Assembly: GCA_038246785.1 (NCBI GenBank)
Contig: JBBRVP010000045.1
Coordinates: 1 to 29,465, forward strand
Reading direction: 5' to 3'
Length of the DNA: 29,465 nt
Source of the DNA: JBBRVP01 sp038246785
GTDB lineage: Bacteria > Actinomycetota > Actinomycetes > Jiangellales > Jiangellaceae
The position numbers and the translations under genes were made by a program. The notes beneath the pieces are model-generated. The model was not told the origin of the DNA, made no database searches, and saw nothing but the letters and a program-made list of their open reading frames with translations. Shown piece by piece: positions 6,871-15,406 of this stretch. The first letter of the stretch is position 1. Each line of letters begins with the position of its first letter.

Positions 6871-8456
6871 TGACCGCGAGCGACGGCAGCCTGGGCGCCT
6901 ACCGGCTCCAGCACCAGCTGGGCGAGGGCGGCATGGGCGTGGTCTACCTGGCGACCGCCCCCGACGGCCGGCTCGTCGCCGTCAAGGTGCTGCGCGCAGG
7001 GGTGGTCGCCGGTGCACAGGGACGCGAGCGGCTGGCGCGCGAGGTGCAGTCGCTGCGCCGCGTCCGTGGTGCGCGGGTGGCAGAGGTGCTCGACGCGGAC
7101 GTGGCGGGAGACCCGCCGTACGTGGTCACCCGCTTCGTCCCCGGACACTCGCTCGACCGTGTCGTCGACGAGCACGGCCCGCTGGCCGGTGCCGCGCTGC
7201 ACCGGCTCGCGGGCGGCCTGGCCGATGCGCTGGCCAGCGTGCACGAGGCCGGGATCGTCCACCGCGACGTCAAGCCGGGCAACATCATGCTCGACGGCGG
7301 CTCGGTCGTGCTCATCGACTTCGGGCTCGCCCGGGCCGTCGACGAGACGCGGTTGACCACGACCGGCCAGCTGGTGGGAACGCCGGGCTATCTCGCACCG
7401 GAGACCGTCGCCGGCCACGAGCCGACAACGGCCACCGACGTGCATGGATGGGCGGCGACGTTGGCGTACGCCGGGACCGGGAGGGCGCCGTACGGCGAGG
7501 GGCCGACCGTTGCCGTCCTCGACCGCATCCGCCGCGGCGATGCCGACCTGGAACGGCTGGACCCGTCGCTCCAGCCGCTCGTCCGGTCCGCGCTCGCGCT
7601 TGACGCCTCGGTCCGGCCGACCCTCGCCGAGGTCCGGTCGGCGCTGCGAGCGACCGCCGCTCCCGCCGGCTGGGCCGGTGACCCGGTCACGGCGCTGCTG
7701 CGCCCGACGCCGACCCGCGTCGACCTCGCGCCCCGGCAGCCGGCACCCGCGCACCCACCGGCGCATCTCCCACCGGCGCATCTCCCACCGGAGTGGCCGC
7801 CGCCTCCCGGTCGGCCAACCGGTGCGCCGCCGCCGGCCCCGTCCGGCCCGGCAACCGGCGCCGTGCTGCCTCGCTGGCCACTCGACCTCGTCGCGCCGCC
7901 AGCGGCCAGCGGCCCTGCGGCGCTGGCGCTGCTCGCGGTCGGCGGGCTCGTCGTGGCCGGCGAGCTGGCCGCGCCGTACCTCACGCTCGTTCTGCTCGCC
8001 GCCGGCCTGCTCGTCGCCCGCACCGCGGACCGGCTGCGGCTGCGGCTGCTGCGCCGCCGCCTGGCCCGCGGCCCCCGGCCGTCCGACCTGTCCGTCGTCG
8101 CGGCGCAGGCCCCGCTCCGAGCGCTGCTCGGCGCGCCGCTGGCCGCGCTGCAGGGCCTCGTCGCCGCCGCTGCTGCCGGGATCGCGGCGGCGCTGACCTG
8201 GGGCTTGAGCATCGGTCCATGGGCGCCGTACGTCGCGGCCGGGGTGGCGGCTGTCGGCACGGCCTGGTGGGGGCCCGGCGGGTCTGCCGTCCGCCGCGGT
8301 GCCCGCACCTTGGTGTCGCCGCTGGCGCGCCACGGCGCGGCGGGCTGGGTCGTCGCGGGCGCCGTCGTCCTGCTGGCCTGGGCAGTGGTGCTCGTCGCCG
8401 AGGAGTACGCCGTGCTGTGGTGGCCCGCAGCGGGGCCGCCGCAGCTCTGGCTCTGA
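6870..8456 (+). CDS. membrane-anchored Ser/Thr protein kinase (PknB-type, Hanks family)
   Basis: A 528-residue kinase. The kinase domain spans about 8-265: glycine loop GEGGMG (18-23), ATP lysine K39 in VAVKVL, catalytic loop H131-R-D133-VKPGN, metal-binding D150-F-G, and GTPGYLAPE for the activation segment end. A Pro/Ala-rich linker (about 280-335) contains a perfect 15-nt DNA duplication encoding PAHLP twice (around 7756-7790). The C-terminal half holds about five to six hydrophobic segments and no recognisable extracellular sensor such as PASTA. Hence the kinase domain is cytoplasmic and tethered by a polytopic domain of unknown role. GTG 6870 is supported by the start of homology and a -10 hexamer six bases upstream. 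Substrates are unknown; it is convergent with pstB. Confidence 0.93.
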   Translation: MTASDGSLGAYRLQHQLGEGGMGVVYLATAPDGRLVAVKVLRAGVVAGAQGRERLAREVQSLRRVRGARVAEVLDADVAGDPPYVVTRFVPGHSLDRVVDEHGPLAGAALHRLAGGLADALASVHEAGIVHRDVKPGNIMLDGGSVVLIDFGLARAVDETRLTTTGQLVGTPGYLAPETVAGHEPTTATDVHGWAATLAYAGTGRAPYGEGPTVAVLDRIRRGDADLERLDPSLQPLVRSALALDASVRPTLAEVRSALRATAAPAGWAGDPVTALLRPTPTRVDLAPRQPAPAHPPAHLPPAHLPPEWPPPPGRPTGAPPPAPSGPATGAVLPRWPLDLVAPPAASGPAALALLAVGGLVVAGELAAPYLTLVLLAAGLLVARTADRLRLRLLRRRLARGPRPSDLSVVAAQAPLRALLGAPLAALQGLVAAAAAGIAAALTWGLSIGPWAPYVAAGVAAVGTAWWGPGGSAVRRGARTLVSPLARHGAAGWVVAGAVVLLAWAVVLVAEEYAVLWWPAAGPPQLWL

Positions 8457-8504
8457 CCGGCGGCCGTCCGTCGCGACCAGGGTCGGCATCGCTACCGGCG
8501 GGCA

Positions 8505-9281
8505 CTACCCGAAACGGCCGGAGATGTAGTCCTCGGTCGCCTTCTCGTGCGGGTTGCCGAAGATGGTGCCGGTGTCGTCGAGCTCGATGAGCCGCCCCGG
8601 CTTCCCGGTCGCGGCAAGGTTGAAGAACGCCGTCCGGTCGCTGACCCGCGCCGCCTGCTGCATGTTGTGGGTGACGATGACGATCGTGTAGTCGTTCTTG
8701 AGCTCGCCGATCAGGTCCTCGATGGCCAGCGTCGAGATCGGGTCGAGGGCCGAGCACGGCTCGTCCATGAGCAGGACCTGCGGCTCGACGGCGATCGCCC
8801 GGGCGATGCACAGCCGTTGCTGCTGTCCGCCGGACAACCCGGCGCCGGGCCGGTTGAGCCGGTCGCGCACCTCGTCCCAGAGGTTGGCGTGGCGCAGTGA
8901 GCGCTCCACGGTGTCCTCGAGGAGTGACTTCTTCTTCACGCCGTTGAGCTTGAGCCCGGCCGCGACGTTGTCGAAGATCGACATGGTCGGGAACGGGTTG
9001 GGCCGCTGGAAGACCATCCCAACGACGCGGCGCACGGCGACCGGGTCGACGGCGGCGCCGTACAGGTCGTGGCCGTCCATCTCCACCGTGCCCCGTACGT
9101 GACCGCCCGGGATCAGCTCGTGCATCCGGTTGAGCGTGCGCAGGAACGTGGACTTCCCGCATCCGGACGGCCCGATGAGGGACGTGACGGAGCGGGGCTC
9201 GACACTCATCGACACGTCCTCGACGGCCTTGAACTCTCCGTAGTAGACGTCGAGGTCCTCGACGACGATGCGCTTGGACAT
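8505..9281 (-). CDS. pstB: phosphate ABC transporter ATP-binding protein PstB
   Basis: A 258-residue ATPase of the high-affinity phosphate importer PstSCAB, on the inner face of the membrane. Walker A is G37-PSGCGKST-45; the Q-loop is in VGMVFQRPNPFP, a PstB hallmark; the signature is LSGGQQQRLCIARA; Walker B is VLLMDEPCSALDP; and the switch histidine is in TIVIVTHNMQQA. Length matches the family (about 250-260). It is the last gene of the pst operon, 31 bases after pstA. No phoU gene follows in this window, which in actinobacteria is often located elsewhere. It is convergent with the Ser/Thr kinase gene. Confidence 0.98.
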   Translation of the reverse strand: MSKRIVVEDLDVYYGEFKAVEDVSMSVEPRSVTSLIGPSGCGKSTFLRTLNRMHELIPGGHVRGTVEMDGHDLYGAAVDPVAVRRVVGMVFQRPNPFPTMSIFDNVAAGLKLNGVKKKSLLEDTVERSLRHANLWDEVRDRLNRPGAGLSGGQQQRLCIARAIAVEPQVLLMDEPCSALDPISTLAIEDLIGELKNDYTIVIVTHNMQQAARVSDRTAFFNLAATGKPGRLIELDDTGTIFGNPHEKATEDYISGRFG

Positions 9282-9312
9282 CTGCTTCTTCCTCTGGGCG
9301 ATCGGGACGGGC

Positions 9313-10212
9313 TCAGCCGCGGACGGCGCTGAAACGGGACAGCCAGCGGGCTGCGAGGGTGAGGGCGAGCACGAGCAGGATCAGCGTGAGGGCCGCTCCC
9401 CACGTCCGCTCGACGGCGAGCGACAGGCTCTCGGTCCGGTTCTGGTTGATCATGGTGGGCAGGGCGGCCATGTTGCCCCGGAACGGGTTCATGTTGATCG
9501 AGGAGGTGTAGGGGCCGAGGATCAGCAGCGGGGCGGTCTCGCCCATAACCCTTGCCACGCCGAGCATGACGCCGGTGATGATGCCGCTCCACGCGGTGGG
9601 GATGACCACGCGCAGGATCGTCTTCCACTTCGGCACGCCGAGCGCGTACGACGCCTCGCGCAGCTCCGACGGCACGATCCGCAGCATCTCCTCGGTCGAC
9701 CGGGTGACCACCGGGATCATCAGCAGCACCAGGGCGAACGAGACGGACAGTCCGGTGCGCCCGAAACCCGCGGTGGTGACCCACAGGGCGTAGATGAACA
9801 GCGCAGCCACGATCGAGGGGATGCCGGTGAGGATGTCGACCATGAAGCTGATGGCCTTGGCGAACCGCCCGCCGCGGCCGTACTCCACGAGGTAGACCGC
9901 GGTGAGCAGCGCGATCGGGACCGAGATGAGGGTGGTGATGGCGGCCTGGATGAGCGTGCCGGCCATGGCGTGGTAGGCGCCGCCACCGGGTGTCCGGATC
10001 GTGATGCCGCGCTGGGAGTTGGTCCACCACTGCGCGTCCACGATGGCCGAGAAGCCCTTGGACAGGACGGAGAACAGGATCCAGGCCAGCGGGACGACGG
10101 CAAGGGCGAAGGCCGCGTACATCGCCACGGCGGCCACGCGGTTGCGGACGGCCCGACCGCGGCCGAGGTGCTGGCTCAGCGGGTCGGCGACGGCGGTGTC
10201 GAGGGCGGTCAC
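9313..10212 (-). CDS. pstA: phosphate ABC transporter permease PstA
   Basis: A 299-residue integral membrane permease with about six transmembrane segments, forming the translocation channel with PstC. The EAA-type cytoplasmic loop that contacts PstB is visible as ELREASYALGVPKWKTILRVV, and the GETAPLL segment is family-typical. The start is GTG 10212-10210, which overlaps the pstC stop TGA by four bases, so the two are translationally coupled. The open frame continues upstream to 11049, but that is antisense-free overlap with pstC in another frame and not PstA-like. Confidence 0.97.
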   Translation of the reverse strand: MTALDTAVADPLSQHLGRGRAVRNRVAAVAMYAAFALAVVPLAWILFSVLSKGFSAIVDAQWWTNSQRGITIRTPGGGAYHAMAGTLIQAAITTLISVPIALLTAVYLVEYGRGGRFAKAISFMVDILTGIPSIVAALFIYALWVTTAGFGRTGLSVSFALVLLMIPVVTRSTEEMLRIVPSELREASYALGVPKWKTILRVVIPTAWSGIITGVMLGVARVMGETAPLLILGPYTSSINMNPFRGNMAALPTMINQNRTESLSLAVERTWGAALTLILLVLALTLAARWLSRFSAVRG

Positions 10213-11414
10213 TCCACGAACTCCTTGCGCCGGTTGATGATGATGCGAGCGATCGCGTTGACGGCGAACGTCAGCACGAACAGGACGAGCCCCGCGGCGA
10301 TGTAGGCCCCCGTCTTGCTCGGGCTGTCGAACTCGGAGGCGTTGTTGGCGATCTTGGAGGCGAACGTCTCGCCACCGAAGAACACCGAGAGGTCGAACGG
10401 GTCGGTGGAGTTGGGCTTGGACAAGATGATGGTGATGGCGATCGTCTCGCCGAGGGCCCGGCCCAACCCGAGCATCGAGGCACTGATGACACCCGGCCGC
10501 CCGAACGGCAGCACCGCGGTCCTGATCATCTCCCAGCGGGTCGCCCCCAGCGCGTAGGCGCCCTCCTTGTGCGCGACCGGTGTCTTGTCGAACACCTCCC
10601 GCGAGATCGCCGCGACGATCGGCAAGATCATGATCGCGAGTACGACCCCGCCGACGAAGACGTTGCCGGCGGAGATCCCGGTCGCGGAGAAGAGGGGAAT
10701 CCAGCCCAGCGTGCTCTCGATGGTGTTCCGGACCCAGGAGTCCGGTGCGCCGAGGATCGGCGCGAGGACCGCGATGCCCCACAGCCCGTAGATGATGGAC
10801 GGGACGGCGGCGAGCAGGTCGACGGTGGCGGCGACCGTGCGGGCCAGCCGGCGCGGCGCGTACTGGGTGGTGAACAACGCGATCCCGATCGCCACCGGCA
10901 CGGCGAGCGCCATCGCCAGCACGGAGGCCAGCACCGTCGTGTAGAGCAGGTCCGGGATGCCGAAGGCGGGAGTGTTGCCTCCCGGGCTCCACACCCGGTC
11001 GAAGAAGAAGTGGGCGTTGTTGCCGGCGAGCGCGGGGACCGCCTTCCACAGCAGGAACCCCCCGACCAGCGTCACGAGCACGATGACGAACCAGCCCGCG
11101 CCGCTGGACAGGCCGGAGAAGATCCGGTCGCCCCAGCGGCCCGCGCCGGAGCTGAGGTCGAGCGGCCGGCGGGCGTCCGGACCGTCGCCCCGGCCGGTGG
11201 GTGGCCTACTGCGCTGCCCGGATGCGTCGGGCGCCAGGCGCGGGACGGGTCGGGGAGGTGCCTGACGAGCAGGCACCTGACGGGCGGGCGTATCCATCGC
11301 GGTCACGCCGTCCGGTACGACCACGTCCGTGCCGTCGCCGGCCGCGCCGTCAGCCGCATCGGGACGCCCCGGTGGGGGAGGACTCATCTGGGTCATCTCA
11401 ATCTGCTCGCTCAC
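10209..11414 (-). CDS. pstC: phosphate ABC transporter permease PstC
   Basis: A 401-residue permease. Residues about 105-400 are PstC, with six membrane segments, the LLAAVPSIIYGLWGI segment and the EAA loop around KEGAYALGATRWEMIRTAVLP; GRALGETIAI is typical. The first roughly 95 residues are a Pro/Arg/Asp-rich, probably disordered cytoplasmic extension, longer than in most PstC proteins. The GTG start at 11414 has little ribosome-binding site; internal ATG codons at 11393 and 11385 (MTQMSPPPP) are alternatives. It lies 77 bases after pstS, with a hairpin in between, and overlaps pstA by four bases. Confidence 0.95.
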   Translation of the reverse strand: MSEQIEMTQMSPPPPGRPDAADGAAGDGTDVVVPDGVTAMDTPARQVPARQAPPRPVPRLAPDASGQRSRPPTGRGDGPDARRPLDLSSGAGRWGDRIFSGLSSGAGWFVIVLVTLVGGFLLWKAVPALAGNNAHFFFDRVWSPGGNTPAFGIPDLLYTTVLASVLAMALAVPVAIGIALFTTQYAPRRLARTVAATVDLLAAVPSIIYGLWGIAVLAPILGAPDSWVRNTIESTLGWIPLFSATGISAGNVFVGGVVLAIMILPIVAAISREVFDKTPVAHKEGAYALGATRWEMIRTAVLPFGRPGVISASMLGLGRALGETIAITIILSKPNSTDPFDLSVFFGGETFASKIANNASEFDSPSKTGAYIAAGLVLFVLTFAVNAIARIIINRRKEFVE

Positions 11415-11417
11415 AGG

Positions 11418-11453
11418 TGCGGCCCCGGTCGGGCACGGCCGGCCGGGGCAGCA
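11418..11453 (-). promoter_or_regulatory. hairpin between pstS and pstC
   Basis: GCCCCGG (11422-11428) pairs with CCGGGGC (11443-11449). The stem extends by TGC/GCA (11418-11420 with 11451-11453) across a G-A mismatch. On the minus-strand transcript it ends only three bases before the pstC start. There is no T-run. It could stabilise the pstS message or restrict pstC expression; the role is inferred from position only. Confidence 0.4.
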
Positions 11454-11491
11454 CCATCATGAGGCCACGGGCCAGGGCCGCGGGCACCCAG

Positions 11492-12622
11492 TCAGGAGAT
11501 GGCCTGGATGGCCGTGTTGACCTCCGACTCGAGCGGGGACGGCAGTGGCGCGTAACCAATGTCCTCGAGCTTCTGCTGCTGCTCCGGGCTGGCGAAGAAG
11601 GTGAGGAAGCTCTTGAGCAGCTTGGTCGTGTCCGCGTCGATGCCGCCCTTCGAGCAGACGATCTCGTAGGTAACGAGGAGGACCGGATAGGCGCCCTTCG
11701 CCTGCGTGGCGTAGTCGAGATCGAGCTTGAGGTCGTTGCCCTTGCCAGCCTTCTTCGCCGCCTCGACGGCCTTGCCGACGCTCTCGCCGGTGAGCTCGAC
11801 GGCGCCGGCGCCGTTGTTGACCTTGGCGACGCCGAGCCCGTTGTCCTTGGCGTAGGACCACTCGACGTAGGTGATGCCGCCCTCGGTGCCTTTGACGCCT
11901 TCGGAGACCCCGGCCGACTTCTCCCGGCCCTCACCGGTGCCGGGCCAGGTCTTCGACGGCTCGTCGGTCCACACCGAGCCGGCGGCCGCGTTGAGGTACT
12001 TAGTGAAGTTCTCCGTGGTCCCGGACTCGTCCGAGCGGAAGAAGACCTTGATCGGCGTGGACGGCAGCTGGACGCCCTTGTTGACGGCGGCGATCGCCGG
12101 GTCGTCCCAGGTCGCGATCTGGCCCTTGAAGATCTTGGCAGCGACCTCGGGGGTCAACGTGAGCGAGTCGACCCCGGGCAGGTTGTAGGCGATCGCGATC
12201 GGTCCGACGACCATCGGGATGTTCCAGGCCGGGTTGTTGTCACAGCGCTTGGCGGCGGCCTGCGTCTCGACGACGCCGTCCTTCGGCTCGTCCTTCAGGG
12301 CGGAGTCCGACCCGGCCCAGTCGACCTGCCCGGCGATGAACTGCGAGATGCCGGCACCGGACCCGGTGGGGTTGTAGTTGACCGTCGTGCCGGCGCAGCC
12401 CGCGATGTAGTCGGCGATGACCTGGTCGATGGCGTTCTTCTGGGCGGACGAGCCCTCGCCGTTGAGCGTTCCGCTCACGCACGCAGAGGAGCCGCTGGCC
12501 TGGGCGCCGTTGTCCGAGCCGGCGGCCGAGGCGTTGTTGTCCGAGCCGCAGCCGGCGAGCAGCATGGCGGCGGAGGCCAGGCCGGCGACGCGGGAGCGCC
12601 GGCGCAGCATGCTGGAGTTCAC
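11492..12622 (-). CDS. pstS: phosphate-binding lipoprotein PstS
   Basis: A 376-residue extracellular phosphate receptor anchored by lipid. The N-terminus has basic residues (MLRRRSR), a hydrophobic stretch and a lipobox LLAGC with the lipidated cysteine at C25, followed by a Ser/Asn/Gly-rich spacer. Phosphate-contact blocks are visible: GEGSSAQ, PTGSGAGI, DWAGSDSALKDEP and FFRSDESGTTENF. Start GTG 12622-12620 has AAGGA about nine bases upstream on the minus strand; ATG 12610 is the alternative. It is the first gene of pstSCAB and lies directly downstream of a PHO box and a -10 element, so induction by PhoP during phosphate limitation is expected. Confidence 0.98.
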   Translation of the reverse strand: MNSSMLRRRSRVAGLASAAMLLAGCGSDNNASAAGSDNGAQASGSSACVSGTLNGEGSSAQKNAIDQVIADYIAGCAGTTVNYNPTGSGAGISQFIAGQVDWAGSDSALKDEPKDGVVETQAAAKRCDNNPAWNIPMVVGPIAIAYNLPGVDSLTLTPEVAAKIFKGQIATWDDPAIAAVNKGVQLPSTPIKVFFRSDESGTTENFTKYLNAAAGSVWTDEPSKTWPGTGEGREKSAGVSEGVKGTEGGITYVEWSYAKDNGLGVAKVNNGAGAVELTGESVGKAVEAAKKAGKGNDLKLDLDYATQAKGAYPVLLVTYEIVCSKGGIDADTTKLLKSFLTFFASPEQQQKLEDIGYAPLPSPLESEVNTAIQAIS

Positions 12623-12673
12623 CGGGTGGTGTCCTTCCTGATCATGGGCGAGCTCACGTCGATGACGCGACGG

Positions 12674-12679
12674 AGGCTA
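12674..12679 (-). promoter_or_regulatory. -10 element of the pstS promoter
   Basis: On the minus strand TAGCCT (12679-12674) matches TANNNT, giving a start of transcription near 12667 and a leader of about 45 nt with a ribosome-binding site. No TTGACA-like -35 is present; the PHO box begins 27 bases upstream, as expected for an activator-dependent promoter. Confidence 0.55.
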
Positions 12680-12706
12680 GGGACGGCAGATGGCCGGACG
12701 GCTCGC

Positions 12707-12728
12707 AGGCGGTGAACGAGAGGTGAAC
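12707..12728 (-). promoter_or_regulatory. PHO box (PhoP-binding direct repeats) upstream of pstS
   Basis: Reading the minus strand, two contiguous 11-nt units, GTTCACCTCTC (12728-12718) and GTTCACCGCCT (12717-12707), each carry a perfect GTTCACC core in exact 11-base phase. This is the PHO-box direct-repeat pattern described for Streptomyces PhoP. Placement between the mutT1 3' end and the pstS -10 fits phosphate-starvation control of the pst operon. Confidence 0.85.
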
Positions 12729-12798
12729 GGGCCCTGCACGCCGGGTGCGCGAGCCGCGATCCCGCTCACCTGACGCCCCGCGCCGCGGGTCTGGCCGG

Positions 12799-13725
12799 TC
12801 AGGGCACCTGAAGGCCGTGCAGCTCGACCGACACGACCACGCCGCGGGTGTGGTGAGCCGCCAGCAGCTCGCTGGTGCGCAGCGGGGCAGCCGGGACCTC
12901 GGTACCCCCCCAAGCGAGCCGCTCGAGGCTGGAGCGCAGCGCCGGCAGGACCGGTCGGTGGCTGCACAGCACGGTGGGTAAGCCGTCGGCGACGAGGGCG
13001 GCCACGACCTGGCCGGCCGCCTCCGGCCGACGCTCGTGCACCTCCTCGGACACCTCCGGCGCGAGCTCGACGTCGAGGCCGGCCTTGCCGGCGTACGGCG
13101 CGACGGTATCGACGCACCGGGCGGCGTCGCTCGTGACCACCCGCTGAATGCCGACTGCGCCCAGCAGGTCGGCGAGCCGGGTCGCGGAGGCATCCCCCTC
13201 GGCCGACAGCGGGCGCTCGCCGTCTGGCCGTCGCCACGTCTTGCGCGGAAGCGCCTCGGCGTGGCGCAGCACGACGAGGGGCACCGTGGCCGGAGGTCCG
13301 TCGGTGAGGACGCGGACGATCTCCGCGTCACGGGGATGGGTGAGCACGCCCGGCGCCTGCCATGTCGGCACCCAGCGGTGGCGGTCGATCTCGGGGGTGC
13401 CGGCCCACTCGCCGGCCTCGTCGTCCGCGCGAGCCGCCCAGTACTGCACGACCTTGGCGCGTCCCTCCACGAGGTAGCGCTGCAGCGGGAGCGGACGGCC
13501 CAGCACCACCCGATGACCGGTCTCCTCCGCCACCTCACGGACCGCGCAGACCAGCGGGTGCTCGCCCGGGTCGAGCTTGCCCTTGGGCAGCGACCAGTCG
13601 TCGTAGCGGGGCCGGTGCACGAGCAGCACCTCGACCTCGCCCTCGCTCGGCGATGGTCGCCAGACACAGGCCCCGGCGGCCCGCACCGCGTCGTCGAAGT
13701 GATGGCCTTGCGGCTCGCTCGTCAC
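12799..13725 (-). CDS. mutT1: Nudix hydrolase / histidine phosphatase fusion (MutT1-type)
   Basis: A 308-residue two-domain protein like mycobacterial MutT1. N-terminal Nudix domain: the Nudix box runs from GKLDPGE through REVAEETG (about residues 49-71), matching Gx5Ex7REUxEExGU. The C-terminal histidine phosphatase domain (about 148-305) starts with the VVLRHAEALPR motif. The family hydrolyses 8-oxo-dGTP and related nucleotides, and diadenosine polyphosphates in some members, so the role is nucleotide-pool sanitation. Start GTG 13725 lies four bases after the CYTH-CHAD stop, so the genes are almost certainly co-transcribed. Its place at the end of a ppk operon is consistent with phosphoanhydride metabolism. 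Confidence 0.92.
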   Translation of the reverse strand: MTSEPQGHHFDDAVRAAGACVWRPSPSEGEVEVLLVHRPRYDDWSLPKGKLDPGEHPLVCAVREVAEETGHRVVLGRPLPLQRYLVEGRAKVVQYWAARADDEAGEWAGTPEIDRHRWVPTWQAPGVLTHPRDAEIVRVLTDGPPATVPLVVLRHAEALPRKTWRRPDGERPLSAEGDASATRLADLLGAVGIQRVVTSDAARCVDTVAPYAGKAGLDVELAPEVSEEVHERRPEAAGQVVAALVADGLPTVLCSHRPVLPALRSSLERLAWGGTEVPAAPLRTSELLAAHHTRGVVVSVELHGLQVP

Positions 13726-13729
13726 CGGG

Positions 13730-15394
13730 TCACCCCAGCCACCTCCGGTAGCGGCGGCGCCGCACCTGCGGCCACAGTTCGGCCATCCGGGCCCGGTCGG
13801 CGCGGACGTGAGCGCGCTCCACCTCGTGCAGGATGCCGAGCGCGAAGCCGAGCGGCCCGCCCACCCGTGGGGTGCGTGCGGTCAGCGCCAGCTCGTGGGC
13901 GGCGACGACGCCATCCTGGTGCTCGCCGAGCACGTCGGTCACCCGGGACAGCTGCTCGCCCAGCCCGGCGGCCTGCTCACCGAGCACCGGAGCGCAGGCA
14001 TCGGCGGCGTAGCGCGCCTTCTTGGCCGCCTTGCGGGTCTCGTGCCACTCCTCGTGGGGCGCCTCGCCTGGCGTGCTCGCCTCGTCGGCGAGAACCCGTC
14101 GCACGGCCTTGGCGAGGCGCTTCCAGGCGTGGGCGACCAGAGGCGGCAGCACCTCCGCCGACGGGGACTCGGCCCTCGGCAGCGTCAGCGGGTCCCGGGC
14201 CGCCACGACGAGCGCGTCGTGCAACCGCAGATAGCGCCCGGAGCGCAGCGTCGTCAGGGCCTCGGCCCGGGCCTGGGCCATCGTGCGCTCGAGGCGGCGC
14301 CGCAGCAGCGCCCGTACCTGGTCCACCGGCTGGTCGGCGGGAAGCTCTCCGGCATGCTCCTCCAGCCGGGCCAGCAGCACCTCGGCGTCGCGGTAGGCGC
14401 CGAGCGCTCCGGCGGTCCAGGCCAGCTCCGCACGCAGCGCGTCCGCCCACTCCCGGTCCAGCAGCGGGCGGAACACACGCAGGCCGCTGCGCAGGCGCCG
14501 GCAGGACACCCGCATCTGGTGCACCGCGTCGGGCAGGTCGCGCCGGACGTCGACGTCGGCCGCCCGCAGGGCGCGGGTGTGCCGGGCGAGGTGCGCGGCG
14601 ATCGCGAGCCGGGCCGGGTCGGCGGGCCGGACCTGCGCCGGCTCTGGGACCTCGGCGGGGGCGGCGGCCGCCGGACCGAGAGCCCGTACCGCCTTGGGCA
14701 CCTGCTGGCCGGCGGTCGCGCCGGATGTGGTCAGCCGGTCGACGAGGCCGTGCAGGGCGTCCGGAGCCACTGTCTCGGCGAGCTCGAGCTCGAGCTCGCG
14801 GAAGCGGGCGACGACGCGGCTGCCGGCCCCGCCGTCGGCGCCGGCATCCTCCGCGGTCGCGTCCAGCACCGACACCGTGTCGTCGACGAGCTCACCGAGC
14901 AGCTCGCCGTCGGCGTCGCGCAAGAGCCGGGTCGTGCGCTCGGTGCGCAAGGTCGCGACCGGGCCGACAGGACTGTCGCGGACGATTGCCTGCACCAGGT
15001 CGAGCAGCCCGTCGGGCGGTGAGCCGCCCGGACCGTCCGACAGCGGCAGGCGCAGCTCGTCGCGTACGCCGGCGGTCGCGGCGGCCTTCCCGCGCGGCAG
15101 CTTCAGGTGCCAGCCGTCGTCGTGGCCACCCTCGCGCCGGCGCAGCGTCACGCCCTCGCGGGCGAGCCGCAGATCTTCGGTGTCGTGGTAGACGGCCGTC
15201 AGGCCGATCGTGCCGGCCTCCTCCACCACCACCCCGTCGGACCCGTCGAGGTCGGGCAGCCGGTAGAGCCCGTGCACACGGAACTTCAGCTCCTGCTCGC
15301 GGAACGTGCGAGGGCCACCGGCGGGGACTGCCTCGCTCACCGGCGACCCACTCGAGGGGTGACTCGGTTGCTCATCCGGTCGCCCCTGGGCCAC
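13730..15394 (-). CDS. CYTH-CHAD domain protein
   Basis: A 554-residue protein. The CYTH domain (about 30-215) opens with the metal-triphosphate motif E-Q-E-L-K (ExExK) and contains LRRREGGHDDGWHLKLPRGK. The CHAD domain (about 265-553) is a helical domain rich in conserved His/Arg, with DAVHQMRVSCRRLRSGLRVF and EEWHETRKAAKKARYAAD. CYTH enzymes act on triphosphates, and CHAD domains bind inorganic polyphosphate. The position 12 bases after ppk and four bases before mutT1 supports a polyphosphate or tripolyphosphate role. GTG 15394 is used; the first 20 residues are low complexity, so a downstream GTG near 15337 (VSEAVPAGG) is possible. Confidence 0.95.
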   Translation of the reverse strand: MAQGRPDEQPSHPSSGSPVSEAVPAGGPRTFREQELKFRVHGLYRLPDLDGSDGVVVEEAGTIGLTAVYHDTEDLRLAREGVTLRRREGGHDDGWHLKLPRGKAAATAGVRDELRLPLSDGPGGSPPDGLLDLVQAIVRDSPVGPVATLRTERTTRLLRDADGELLGELVDDTVSVLDATAEDAGADGGAGSRVVARFRELELELAETVAPDALHGLVDRLTTSGATAGQQVPKAVRALGPAAAAPAEVPEPAQVRPADPARLAIAAHLARHTRALRAADVDVRRDLPDAVHQMRVSCRRLRSGLRVFRPLLDREWADALRAELAWTAGALGAYRDAEVLLARLEEHAGELPADQPVDQVRALLRRRLERTMAQARAEALTTLRSGRYLRLHDALVVAARDPLTLPRAESPSAEVLPPLVAHAWKRLAKAVRRVLADEASTPGEAPHEEWHETRKAAKKARYAADACAPVLGEQAAGLGEQLSRVTDVLGEHQDGVVAAHELALTARTPRVGGPLGFALGILHEVERAHVRADRARMAELWPQVRRRRYRRWLG

Positions 15395-15406
15395 TGACCC
15401 GGGCGG

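Noticed and set aside
6786..8489. 567-residue minus-strand ORF opposite the Ser/Thr kinase
   Set aside because: Low-complexity Arg/Gly/Gln composition; the plus strand encodes an intact kinase.
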